DNA from: Acinetobacter lwoffii
Lineage (GTDB): Bacteria > Pseudomonadota > Gammaproteobacteria > Pseudomonadales > Moraxellaceae
Direction: 5' to 3'
Assembly: GCF_024129735.1 (NCBI RefSeq)
Contig: NZ_JAMXXK010000030.1
Location: 1 to 43,419 of the forward strand
Length of the DNA stretch: 43,419 bases
The position numbers were made by a program, and so were the translations under genes. Below the pieces are notes generated by a model. It was given only the letters and a program-made list of their open reading frames with translations, had not been told where the DNA came from and did not search any database. Positions 10,987 to 19,109 of this stretch are shown piece after piece; the stretch's first letter is position 1, and every line of letters begins with the position of its first letter.

Positions 10987-13900
10987 TTATACCTCCGCAG
11001 CTAGGCCGTATTCTTTTGCCTGTTCCAAATTAACTGTCACTAATTTTGATGTTCCCGGTTCAGGCATGGTTACACCTAAAAGATCAGTCGCCATCATCAT
11101 TGCAAGTTTGTTATGGGTAATATAAATAAATTGCACGTGTTCAGAAAGCTCTTTAACTAAATTACAAAAGCGTCCCACATTGGCATCATCCAGCGGTGCA
11201 TCGACTTCATCCAGTACACAAAATGGTGCCGGATTTAAGCGAAAAATCGCGAATACCAATGCTAATGCAGTTAAAGCCTTTTCTCCACCCGAGAGTAAGG
11301 CCAATGAGCTGTTTCGCTTACCTGGTGGTCGGGCCATGAGTTTTACACCCGACTGCCAGCCATCTTCAAGGCTTAAACTCGCCTCACCGCCTTCAAACAC
11401 TTTCGGGAACAGGTTTTGCAGTTCAGCATTGACCTGGTCAAACGTGTGCATAAACAGTTTACGGGTTTCCTGATCAATACTCTTCATCGCAGCCTGTAGC
11501 TGTTCAACCGTATTTTCCAGATCCTGCATCTGGTGACTCAGTTCCTCATAACGTTTTGACACTTCTTCATATTCTTCGGAAGCCGCCAGATTGACTGCAC
11601 CGAGTTTATCAAACTGGGCCTGAGCTTTTTCCAGCTTCGCCTGATGAGCTTTGATATCAATATCTAGCCCGGAAATTACTTCACTATTCAATTCTTTCAG
11701 TTGTTCAGAATAATGCTGCAAATCAGATTTGGCTGCCTGCCAGGCCAGACGTTTTTCTTCCAGTGTAGTACGGAGTTTTTCATCCTGCTGCTGAAAACTG
11801 TGACGCTGTTCGGTCAGCTGCTGCTGTTTGTTCTGCACCTGATTTAATTCAATCTGCCAGTCAGCCCAAGTCTTTTGCAGCTTTTCAGTGATCTGCGCCT
11901 GTTCATTGAACTGGCTCTGTAAAGCAGGTAATTCCAGCTGTACCGGATCGACAAACTTTTTGGCTTGTTCGATTTGTGCAGTAATTTGCTGAGACTGTTC
12001 TTTTAGGAAAACCTGATCTTTTTCCAGTAATTCAATCTGCTGCTGGCTTTGCACATTTTGCCGGCGCAACACTTCCAGTTCCTGCTGCGCTTGCTGATTG
12101 AGCTGCTGTGAGTCATCCAGCTGAGCACTCAATTCTTCTAGCTGGAATTGCAGGGTTTTATAATTTGGTAGCGCCTGTTCCAGTTTGATATTCAAGGCAT
12201 GCAGATCAATTTCCAGATCATCTTTCTGCATGGCATCTTCTTCAAGCTGCTCATCCAGTTGTTGTAACTGATGCTGTAATTGCTGCTTTTGCAATGCGAA
12301 AGCCTGAGCACTACTTTGTACTTTGGCAATATTGACATCGAGTTGCTGCAGCTGCTTTTGGGTATGCTTGTGCTGCTCACTGATGCTTTGAATCCGGCTT
12401 TGCAAAGCTTTAACCTGATCGGTGAGTTCAGGTAACTGCTGCTCCAACTGCATAAACTTAGGTTCAAGTTCTGCAAGTTGCTGCTCGATTTCATCCAGAC
12501 GGATTCGATGACTCAATGCACCTTGTCCGGCCTGACTAGCTTCATCATAGTCCAGTGCAATCATCCAATCCGCACCAACATGGTAGCCATCTAAACTCAG
12601 TAATGTCTGGCCTTGTAATAACTCAGTTTGAAGAGGCAATGCTTGCGCTAATGTATCTACGACCGCGACTTGTTGCCACAGTGAATAATGTGGAGATTCA
12701 ATCCAATCGGCCAGACACATCGTATTGGCAATCTGAATTTTATTCTGAACAGCCTGTTGCTTTAACTGACGCGCACAATCTTCAAGGAAGTGCTCGCCCT
12801 CTGTCAAAATCTGGGCAGACAGCCACTTAGCCAAAAACTTTTCGATCAGGCTGGCATGTACCTTGCCTGCATCATTGAGCTTAAGTACATGCATTAACTG
12901 TATCGCATTACTCTTGGCATTTGGGTTGGCTTTGGTCAGTAATTGGCTCAGGTTTTTCTTTTCTGAATGAAGTACCTGAATTTCAGATTTGAGCTGCATC
13001 AGCTGTTGTTGACGACTCGCCTGCTCTTCCTGAATCTGCTCGAATTGAGTTCTTAAATCTGTTAATTGAATTTCATAGCCAACGATTTGCTGTTCAACTT
13101 GGGCTTTGTCTGCCTGATACTGCTCCAGCTCATCTTGCTGCGCCTGTTGCTGAATCTGTGCACTTTGCTGTTGGAGTGTCTGTTTCTGTTGTTCAATCCG
13201 TTCAATATTCTTTGCCAGTTGCTCGCTTTGAGCCAGCATTTGCAATTTACGCTGTTGCTGCTGTTCGACCTGAGTTTTAATCTGTGCGAATTGCGCTGCT
13301 ACTGAACTCTGCTGGGATTTGAGCTCACTCAGATTCTGGCTTTGCGCCTGACTCTGGCCATCTTGCTGCTGCAATTGCGCCTGCTGATCTTCAAATTGCT
13401 GCTGTAAAGTATCGAGTTGCAGTTCAATCAACTGCAAACGCTCTTTGGTTTGGGCTTTTTGCTGTTCCAGCTTGATCAGACTGCTGGAATTCTGCTCTAG
13501 CAAAGACTGCTTTTGTTGCAGGGTCATTTCCAGTTCAGCCAGTTTTTTCTCGGCCTGTTGCCATTCACTTTGCAAAGGAGTGGATTGCTGAATCAGACGC
13601 TGGAACAGTTCACTGGTGCTGCCCAAATCATGTTCAACGCTGGTCAGTTCGGAACGTACCAGCTTAAAGTTTTCCCCGAGCGTATTCATCTCAAGGGTAT
13701 ATTCTTCCTGTAAGCGCTGGCTCTGCTCACATTGAAAAGACAGAATTTCGATCTTAATCGTACGGATCTGTCCTTCCAGTTCTTTATATTGAATTGCACT
13801 TTCCGACTGACGTTTCAAGGTTTTTAACTGGGATTTCAGTTCGGAGGCGATATCTCCCAGACGCGACAGGTTTTGTGTGGTGTGATCCAGATGCAGCATC

Positions 13901-14439
13901 GTTTCACGGCGACGCGCCTGATAGCGTGATACACCCGCGGCTTCTTCAATATAAACCCGCATTTCATCTGGCTTGGCATCGACCAGACGGTTGATCATGC
14001 CCTGCTCGATAATCGCATAAGAACGTGGCCCAAGACCGGTACCAAGGAAAATATCGGTAATATCACGACGACGGCATTTGCTGCCATTCAGGAAATATTC
14101 GGACTTGCCATCGCGGTTGACCTGACGGCGTACTGCCAGTTCATTATAGGCATTATAAGCACCGCCCAGCTTGCCATAGGTATTGTCAAAGCGCAGTTCT
14201 ACACTGGCCATGCCCACCGGTTTACGTTTCGCAGTTCCGGTAAAGATGACGTCCTGCATGCTGCCACCACGCAGCTGGCGCGCACTGGACTCGCCCATGA
14301 CCCAGCGTATGGCATCAATGACGTTAGATTTACCACAACCATTCGGTCCCACGACCGCAGTACGATTATCTTTAAAATGCAAAGTGGTACTGTCGGCAAA
14401 AGATTTAAAGCCTGAAAGTTTTAAACTGCTTAAACGCAT
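10987..14439 (-). CDS. smc: Chromosome segregation protein SMC
   Basis: SMC ATPase of 1150 residues that organises and segregates the chromosome. The N-terminal head has Walker A (GPNGCGKSNVIDAIRW) and the C-terminal head has the ABC signature (LLSGGEKALTALALVFAI) and Walker B (FCVLDEVDAPLDD). Between them lie two very glutamine-rich coiled-coil arms flanking a hinge (about residues 500-640). ATG 14439 is preferred over an open frame reaching 14475 because MRLSSLKLSGFKSFAD is the usual N-terminus and AGGA lies 7 bp upstream. No scpA/scpB or mukB genes are in the window. Confidence 0.97.
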   Translation of the reverse strand: MRLSSLKLSGFKSFADSTTLHFKDNRTAVVGPNGCGKSNVIDAIRWVMGESSARQLRGGSMQDVIFTGTAKRKPVGMASVELRFDNTYGKLGGAYNAYNELAVRRQVNRDGKSEYFLNGSKCRRRDITDIFLGTGLGPRSYAIIEQGMINRLVDAKPDEMRVYIEEAAGVSRYQARRRETMLHLDHTTQNLSRLGDIASELKSQLKTLKRQSESAIQYKELEGQIRTIKIEILSFQCEQSQRLQEEYTLEMNTLGENFKLVRSELTSVEHDLGSTSELFQRLIQQSTPLQSEWQQAEKKLAELEMTLQQKQSLLEQNSSSLIKLEQQKAQTKERLQLIELQLDTLQQQFEDQQAQLQQQDGQSQAQSQNLSELKSQQSSVAAQFAQIKTQVEQQQQRKLQMLAQSEQLAKNIERIEQQKQTLQQQSAQIQQQAQQDELEQYQADKAQVEQQIVGYEIQLTDLRTQFEQIQEEQASRQQQLMQLKSEIQVLHSEKKNLSQLLTKANPNAKSNAIQLMHVLKLNDAGKVHASLIEKFLAKWLSAQILTEGEHFLEDCARQLKQQAVQNKIQIANTMCLADWIESPHYSLWQQVAVVDTLAQALPLQTELLQGQTLLSLDGYHVGADWMIALDYDEASQAGQGALSHRIRLDEIEQQLAELEPKFMQLEQQLPELTDQVKALQSRIQSISEQHKHTQKQLQQLDVNIAKVQSSAQAFALQKQQLQHQLQQLDEQLEEDAMQKDDLEIDLHALNIKLEQALPNYKTLQFQLEELSAQLDDSQQLNQQAQQELEVLRRQNVQSQQQIELLEKDQVFLKEQSQQITAQIEQAKKFVDPVQLELPALQSQFNEQAQITEKLQKTWADWQIELNQVQNKQQQLTEQRHSFQQQDEKLRTTLEEKRLAWQAAKSDLQHYSEQLKELNSEVISGLDIDIKAHQAKLEKAQAQFDKLGAVNLAASEEYEEVSKRYEELSHQMQDLENTVEQLQAAMKSIDQETRKLFMHTFDQVNAELQNLFPKVFEGGEASLSLEDGWQSGVKLMARPPGKRNSSLALLSGGEKALTALALVFAIFRLNPAPFCVLDEVDAPLDDANVGRFCNLVKELSEHVQFIYITHNKLAMMMATDLLGVTMPEPGTSKLVTVNLEQAKEYGLAAEV

Positions 14440-14450
14440 AATGTCCTGAT

Positions 14451-15146
14451 TTAACGTCGTGAGCGTCTGGCCCACGCGAGTTCAATTTGTTTCATCCGTG
14501 TCAGAGATTCCAACACAAGGTTGCGCAAGTGTCGACAAAAATCTTCCATAAATAAAGTGGCCTGATGGCTTTTTCGTATCAAAATTGCTTCAGTGACCAG
14601 TTTAAATAAGTCAAAAGATTCCTGTAACTCGCGTCTGGAAATATTCAGGGTCAAAAAATAGCTCCGACGTAAAGAAGGCAGCAGTTCCTGATAGTAGCGC
14701 ATCAGATAAGGATTCCCGACCATCTCATGCTGCTGGGCCATGCCCTGAAAGATCAGATCATAAAACTTTTCAGTGTGTCCTTGGCGGGTTTCTGCTTCCA
14801 ATTGCTCTAATAATAGCTGAATACGCTCAGCTTCATGCACCCGCCAGGTTTCCGCCATGCGATGCACCATCTGCCCGAGCAATAACGAGGTCATATCAAA
14901 TAAGGCACGCACCTGCAAGGCCGACATTTCCGAGACAATCGCCCCACGGCGCGGAAAGATTTCAATCAGCTGGGTGCGTTCCAGCAAAAGCAGGGCTTCA
15001 CGAACCGAACCCCGACTGACATCGAGCTCCGAGGCAATCCTGAGCTCCTGTATACGTTCGCCTTCGACCAGTTCACCGCGAATAATCTGTTCGCTAATGT
15101 GCTTGGCAATCTGCTCAGACAAACTGTGCGCTTGTTCTAATGGCAT
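14451..15146 (-). CDS. GntR-family transcriptional regulator (FCD domain)
   Basis: A 231-residue regulator with an N-terminal winged helix-turn-helix (about 10-75: RIQELRIASELDVSRGSVREALLLLE) and an all-helical FCD ligand-binding domain of the FadR subgroup. It ends 11 bp before smc on the same strand, so smc-zipA may be co-transcribed with it. A GntR gene in front of smc-zipA-ligA is, as I recall, also seen in Pseudomonas. A 13-bp perfect palindrome 94 bp upstream of the start suggests autoregulation. AGGAAC precedes the ATG. The effector is unknown. Confidence 0.9.
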   Translation of the reverse strand: MPLEQAHSLSEQIAKHISEQIIRGELVEGERIQELRIASELDVSRGSVREALLLLERTQLIEIFPRRGAIVSEMSALQVRALFDMTSLLLGQMVHRMAETWRVHEAERIQLLLEQLEAETRQGHTEKFYDLIFQGMAQQHEMVGNPYLMRYYQELLPSLRRSYFLTLNISRRELQESFDLFKLVTEAILIRKSHQATLFMEDFCRHLRNLVLESLTRMKQIELAWARRSRR

Positions 15147-15239
15147 ACCGTTCCTGTCTTTATTTTTATGGATACTGGTTTAGCCCTTTATTTGGACTAT
15201 GTTGCTATTAAACGGGTTTTTATCCATAAATACTTTGAC

Positions 15240-15252
15240 ATTGTCAGACAAT
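15240..15252. promoter_or_regulatory. 13-bp palindrome, candidate GntR operator
   Basis: ATTGTCAGACAAT is a perfect palindrome with an N-x-GTC-A-GAC layout typical of FadR-subgroup GntR sites. On the minus strand it overlaps a possible -35 (CTGACA) placed 17 bp from GATAAA, upstream of the GntR gene. Confidence 0.55.
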
Positions 15253-15282
15253 CTTATGTCTATATAGCCAACTTAGGCCCAT

Positions 15283-15311
15283 AAAAAAGGAGAATAATGA
15301 GCTATTCTCCT
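15283..15311 (-). terminator. Intrinsic terminator of the TauE/SafE gene
   Basis: On the minus strand AGGAGAATA-6 nt-TATTCTCCT is followed by TTTTTT, 36 bp beyond the permease stop codon. It insulates the downstream GntR promoter. Confidence 0.85.
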
Positions 15312-15346
15312 AATACGGTACATCAGTCCAACCTAAAAAATTTAAA

Positions 15347-16150
15347 TCAGGCCATAAAACCTTGATAAATAAAATACAGGCCGACGGTGGTCAGTAGAGC
15401 AGCAAAACATTTTTTTAATACGGCCGGTGAAAGCAGATGTGCCACTTTTGCCCCCAGCTTGGCCGTGAAAAAACTCATCATGCTGATCCCAATAAAGGCA
15501 TAAATATGAATATAGCCAATAGTATTTGGCACGGTGACCTGCGCCTGTTTACCAAACCAGATAAACCCCAGCACACCTGCAACTGCAATCGGTAAACCGC
15601 AAGCCGCAGAGGTCGCTACGGCTTTTTGCATTACGATCCCGCAGCGATTCAGAAATGGGACGGTCAGACTTCCCCCACCAATCCCAAAGATGGCCGATGC
15701 CACACCGATCCCGCCACCTGCAGCAATTTGTACCGGGGTTGAAGGCAATTTTTGATTCGGATCAATTTGAATATGCGCCCCCCTGAACATCCTAAATGCC
15801 ACCCAGACCGCAAAGAAGCCAATCAGTAACTGTAAACCCTGACCAGATAAATAGTCGGCAATCCCCGCACCCAAGAAAGAGCCAATGATCAGACCTGGCG
15901 CCAGATTACGAAATACGGGCCATAGCACTGCCCCTCGTTGATGATGCGCCATAACCGAGCTGATAGAAGTCACAATAATTGTTGCCAAGGAAGTGCCCAC
16001 CGCCATATGCATAATCACGCTGGGATCGTACTGGAGCTGGGTAAAAACAATGTAGAGGATGGGCACAATAATCAAACCACCGCCGACCCCAAACAGGCCT
16101 GCTGTGAATCCGGCAATTGCACCAATCAATAAATATATGATTAACTCCAT
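15347..16150 (-). CDS. TauE/SafE-family anion permease
   Basis: Integral membrane protein of 267 residues from the sulfite exporter TauE/SafE family (formerly DUF81), with about eight helices. The two internally repeated glycine-rich segments AGLFGVGGGLIIVPIL and SAIFGIGGGSLTVPFL are clear. Family members move sulfite, sulfoacetate or other small organosulfur anions; the substrate here is not known. ATG 16150 is chosen because the upstream extension to 16207 has no membrane-protein character. No good ribosome-binding site is seen. The divergent birA begins only 27 bp away. Confidence 0.88.
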   Translation of the reverse strand: MELIIYLLIGAIAGFTAGLFGVGGGLIIVPILYIVFTQLQYDPSVIMHMAVGTSLATIIVTSISSVMAHHQRGAVLWPVFRNLAPGLIIGSFLGAGIADYLSGQGLQLLIGFFAVWVAFRMFRGAHIQIDPNQKLPSTPVQIAAGGGIGVASAIFGIGGGSLTVPFLNRCGIVMQKAVATSAACGLPIAVAGVLGFIWFGKQAQVTVPNTIGYIHIYAFIGISMMSFFTAKLGAKVAHLLSPAVLKKCFAALLTTVGLYFIYQGFMA

Positions 16151-16177
16151 AACGATATTTACCACGTTTAGATTCAA

Positions 16178-16933
16178 ATGGATGTAGAAACTCGTGAACT
16201 GCAACAACGATTAAGCGATGCAGGCCAACTCCCGGAAGTATTACTCATCAAACCGATTACTACATCGACCAATGATGATGTACGCGAATTGGCAACGAAG
16301 GGGGTACAGCAGGTTCTGGTGTGCAGTCATGTGCAGACCCAAGGCCGTGGACAGCGTCAACGTCAGTGGATTTCACCTGAAGGGAACATCTATTTAAGCA
16401 CATTGCTGCATACACAAAAACCCATTGATGGTCGTCTGGCGCTAGAAATTGCGTTAAATATCCTGCAAATGCCGAGTCTAAAAGGCCTGGAATTACAGGT
16501 GAAATGGCCGAATGACCTGTATAGCCTGCATGGAAAATGGGGCGGTATTCTGGTCGAGCCGATTTCATCCACACAGGTGGTGGTGGGGGGCGGTTTGAAT
16601 ATTGATCCTCTGCCCACTGAACTTCCAGATCAGCAGGTCAGTTCCCTGAGCGAGCTGGGTTTATCTCGCACTTCAAGAGTCGAACTAATTGCCCAGTTAT
16701 ATCTGGCGATTCAACAAGCCGGGCAATGGTTCAATTATGGCAGTCAGAATCTGGCGGCGCGTTTTAATCGATCGGCTGCATTTATGCAACAAGCAGTTGA
16801 ATTTACTGACGTGCAAGGGCAATATTCCGGTACTTTTTTAGGGATTCAGGACGATGGTGCGGTCAAGATTTTGACCGATCAGGGAATCCAGACCTTTTAT
16901 CAGGGACAGCTCCGCCTTCAACACGGTGGATGA
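16178..16933 (+). CDS. birA: Biotin-[acetyl-CoA-carboxylase] ligase, no DNA-binding domain
   Basis: Biotin protein ligase of 251 residues that attaches biotin to carboxylase BCCP. It has the catalytic domain ([23 protein letters not shown]) and a C-terminal SH3-like domain. It lacks the N-terminal helix-turn-helix of E. coli BirA, so it is a monofunctional ligase and not a repressor. The biotinyl-AMP loop reads GRGQRQRQW (residues 56-64) where E. coli has GRGRRGRKW: the positions of Arg118 and Gly120 are both Gln. The stop overlaps the first possible start of coaX (ATGA). There is no clear ribosome-binding site. Confidence 0.93.
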   Translation: MDVETRELQQRLSDAGQLPEVLLIKPITTSTNDDVRELATKGVQQVLVCSHVQTQGRGQRQRQWISPEGNIYLSTLLHTQKPIDGRLALEIALNILQMPSLKGLELQVKWPNDLYSLHGKWGGILVEPISSTQVVVGGGLNIDPLPTELPDQQVSSLSELGLSRTSRVELIAQLYLAIQQAGQWFNYGSQNLAARFNRSAAFMQQAVEFTDVQGQYSGTFLGIQDDGAVKILTDQGIQTFYQGQLRLQHGG

Positions 16934-17688
16934 ACAGGCATACAGCAATGAAAAAATTATGGTTGGATATTGGCAATACTAGGCTGAAATACTGGATTAC
17001 CGAGTATGATCAGATTATTGAACAGGCAGCGGAATTACATTTACAGTCTCCTGCTGATTTGTTACTTGGCCTGATCCAGCATTTTAAAACACTGGGCTTG
17101 CATCAGGTGGGTCTATCCTCGGTCCAGGATAAAATCAGTAATGAGCGTATTCTCAGCATTTTAGAAAGTCTGCATATTCCAGTGATTTTTGCTCAGGTAC
17201 AGGCGGAATATGCTGGTCTGATCTGTGGCTATGATGAACCTTCTCAGCTGGGCATTGACCGCTGGTTACAGGTACTTGCAGTGGCGACTCAAGCGCATGA
17301 AAATTACTGTGTAATTAGTTGTGGTACAGCACTGACCATTGATCTGGCGCAAGGACAACAACATTTGGGTGGATTTATTCTGCCAAATCTGTACTTGCAA
17401 CGTGACTCCCTAATTCAGAATACCAAAGGCATTAAAATTCCGGATGCCGCTTTTTCTGAACTCAATCCCGGACGCAATACCATCGATGCGGTACATCATG
17501 GCATCCTGCTCGGTCTGCTCAGCACCATCGAAAAAGTCCTGCATGATTTCCCTGCACAGCTGGTTTTAACTGGTGGAGATGCCCCGCTGTTTGCGCAACA
17601 TCTCGCTCAGTATCAGCCCCGGATTGAACCTGATCTCTTGCTTAAAGGCCTGCAGCATTTTGCAGCTCATTTGCCAGACACTGTCTGA
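16930..17688 (+). CDS. coaX: Type III pantothenate kinase CoaX
   Basis: Pantothenate kinase of the ASKHA fold, 252 residues from ATG 16930 or 246 from ATG 16948. It catalyses the first step of coenzyme A synthesis. Motifs seen are [11 protein letters not shown] (phosphate 1), [22 protein letters not shown] (phosphate 2) and the distal TGGDAP. The canonical N-terminus [10 protein letters not shown] favours 16948, while the 4-bp ATGA overlap with birA favours 16930 by translational coupling. Its end overlaps the convergent hydrolase gene by 47 bp. Confidence 0.92.
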   Translation: MNRHTAMKKLWLDIGNTRLKYWITEYDQIIEQAAELHLQSPADLLLGLIQHFKTLGLHQVGLSSVQDKISNERILSILESLHIPVIFAQVQAEYAGLICGYDEPSQLGIDRWLQVLAVATQAHENYCVISCGTALTIDLAQGQQHLGGFILPNLYLQRDSLIQNTKGIKIPDAAFSELNPGRNTIDAVHHGILLGLLSTIEKVLHDFPAQLVLTGGDAPLFAQHLAQYQPRIEPDLLLKGLQHFAAHLPDTV

Positions 17689-18247
17689 TAATGTCCAGCA
17701 ACTGAGGGAAATCGGCAAAGCCATCAGCCTTGTTAAAATGCCCGGCTTTTTTGATCTCAAAAATTTGTGCATTTAAGCTATGGGCTAAACGCAAGGAAAC
17801 CGGTGCAGGCACATAGGGATCATTACTGGAGATCAGCATCACCGCACGTTTATAGCTATACGGTAAGTTTTTCAGATCGAGTCGCACAGCCTGCAGTATT
17901 TTATTCAGTTCTGACCAGGCCACCAAAGGCGTATCAAAGGCTGAGACCAGAATTACCCCGCCGATCTTGCGTTGCTGCTGAATATAATGTTCCTGTAAAA
18001 AGTTTAAAACACTGACGCAACTCAGGCCATGTGCAACTAAAAAGGTATGTTCATCCATGTGCGGAATGTGCAATTTCAGGTTCTGCTGCCATTCTTCTAA
18101 ATTGGGCTGAAAGGGGTTGGCCAGCATAATCCGTTTAGACTCAAAACCGGCATTTTTAAGCTGGCGACTCAGCCACGGGTACCAGTGATCATTGGAGGTC
18201 GCCTGATAATCCGGCACGATATAGACTTTCTTTATTATATTTTTCAT
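17642..18247 (-). CDS. RBBP9/YdeN-like alpha/beta hydrolase lacking the nucleophile
   Basis: A 201-residue protein of the serine hydrolase RBBP9/YdeN family (DUF1057-type small alpha/beta fold). The family nucleophile elbow [GA]-H-S-x-G reads AHGLS, so Gly74 replaces the catalytic serine. The usual HG of the oxyanion region is PD (VPDYQAT). The acid (SSNDPYVP) and histidine (KAGHF) segments remain. It is a paralogue of the next gene upstream (shared WYPW, TP/NLEEW, NLPELW-like ends) and is probably a pseudoenzyme or binding protein. The 3' end overlaps coaX by 47 bp in convergent orientation. Confidence 0.85.
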   Translation of the reverse strand: MKNIIKKVYIVPDYQATSNDHWYPWLSRQLKNAGFESKRIMLANPFQPNLEEWQQNLKLHIPHMDEHTFLVAHGLSCVSVLNFLQEHYIQQQRKIGGVILVSAFDTPLVAWSELNKILQAVRLDLKNLPYSYKRAVMLISSNDPYVPAPVSLRLAHSLNAQIFEIKKAGHFNKADGFADFPQLLDIIRQCLANELQNAAGL

Positions 18248-18391
18248 AGTGATTTACTTATTATCATTGAACGCAAATTGCGTCGACAAAAAATAAGTTT
18301 TAACCATTCTGGAGATGGAATTCAAGTGCCTTTTTGAACACCATCTCATGTTAAATTTTAAAATTTAGCGAATACAATAACATGCCTAAAT

Positions 18392-18958
18392 TTAAGATTT
18401 AATCAGATAAGGTTCGATTACTTTCCAGAGTTCTGGCAAATCAGTACAGCCTTGAGAATCAATAAAATGTCCGTGATGCTTGGCATTCACCACAATGGCA
18501 TCCAGACTGTCCGCCTGTTCCAGACTAAATTCTGGTGCAACCCGGTCATCGCCTTCAGAATAGATCACTACACGTTCTGCAATCTGCTGTTTGAGTAAAT
18601 CAAAATCGATATCAGCGGCATCAATAAAAGGGTTTACTTCATCCAGACGACCTAACCGGCCATTAAATCCCGCGATCAATACCAGTTGCTGAATTTTCTG
18701 CTGTTTTAATTCTCTGGATAAGTAATGCAATGCGGCCACAGTTCCCAAGCTATGTGCAATAAAGATACTGTCCTCGTCAATTGCATCAATCTGTTCACGC
18801 ATTTGCTGATCCCAGGTGTCCAGTGTTGGTGTGGTCGATGGATCGAGCCGAAGTACTTTTAAACTGACGTTTTCCTGTTGGGCTTTTTCCTGAATCCACG
18901 GATACCAATTTTCTTCCGGGCTTGCAGTATAACCATGTACGACAATCACTTGGGTCAT
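18392..18958 (-). CDS. RBBP9/YdeN-family serine hydrolase
   Basis: A 188-residue alpha/beta hydrolase of the RBBP9/YdeN family with a complete triad: Ser70 in IAHSLGT, Asp in YSEGDDRVAP and His in HHGHFIDSQG. The N-terminal HGYTAS and NWYPW segments are typical. Substrate unknown; family members have been described as small serine hydrolases. It lies 144 bp upstream of its inactive-looking paralogue on the same strand and downstream of the ffh terminator, so it is probably transcribed on its own. Confidence 0.88.
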   Translation of the reverse strand: MTQVIVVHGYTASPEENWYPWIQEKAQQENVSLKVLRLDPSTTPTLDTWDQQMREQIDAIDEDSIFIAHSLGTVAALHYLSRELKQQKIQQLVLIAGFNGRLGRLDEVNPFIDAADIDFDLLKQQIAERVVIYSEGDDRVAPEFSLEQADSLDAIVVNAKHHGHFIDSQGCTDLPELWKVIEPYLIKS

Positions 18959-19070
18959 TTGAAATTTCTCTTTATTTTGTGCTCATGCTCCTGAGTCTGC
19001 CTGATCGGATTTTTATTTTGGGTAAGTAAATGTTGTTTTGTTTAAACCAGTTTGACCATTTATTCGCAAT

Positions 19071-19100
19071 AAAAAAAGGCGCATATTGCGCCTTTTTTTT
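19071..19100. terminator. Intrinsic terminator of ffh
   Basis: AAAAAAAGGCGCA-TAT-TGCGCCTTTTTTTT: a perfect stem with a 3-nt loop and symmetric A/T tails, 10 bp beyond the ffh stop codon. Confidence 0.92.
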
Positions 19101-19109
19101 AAACACAAC

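Noticed and set aside
18959..19109. 4.5S (SRP) RNA gene beside ffh
   Set aside because: The gap is only 151 bp and is dominated by the ffh terminator. I see no GGAA tetraloop hairpin of SRP RNA type.
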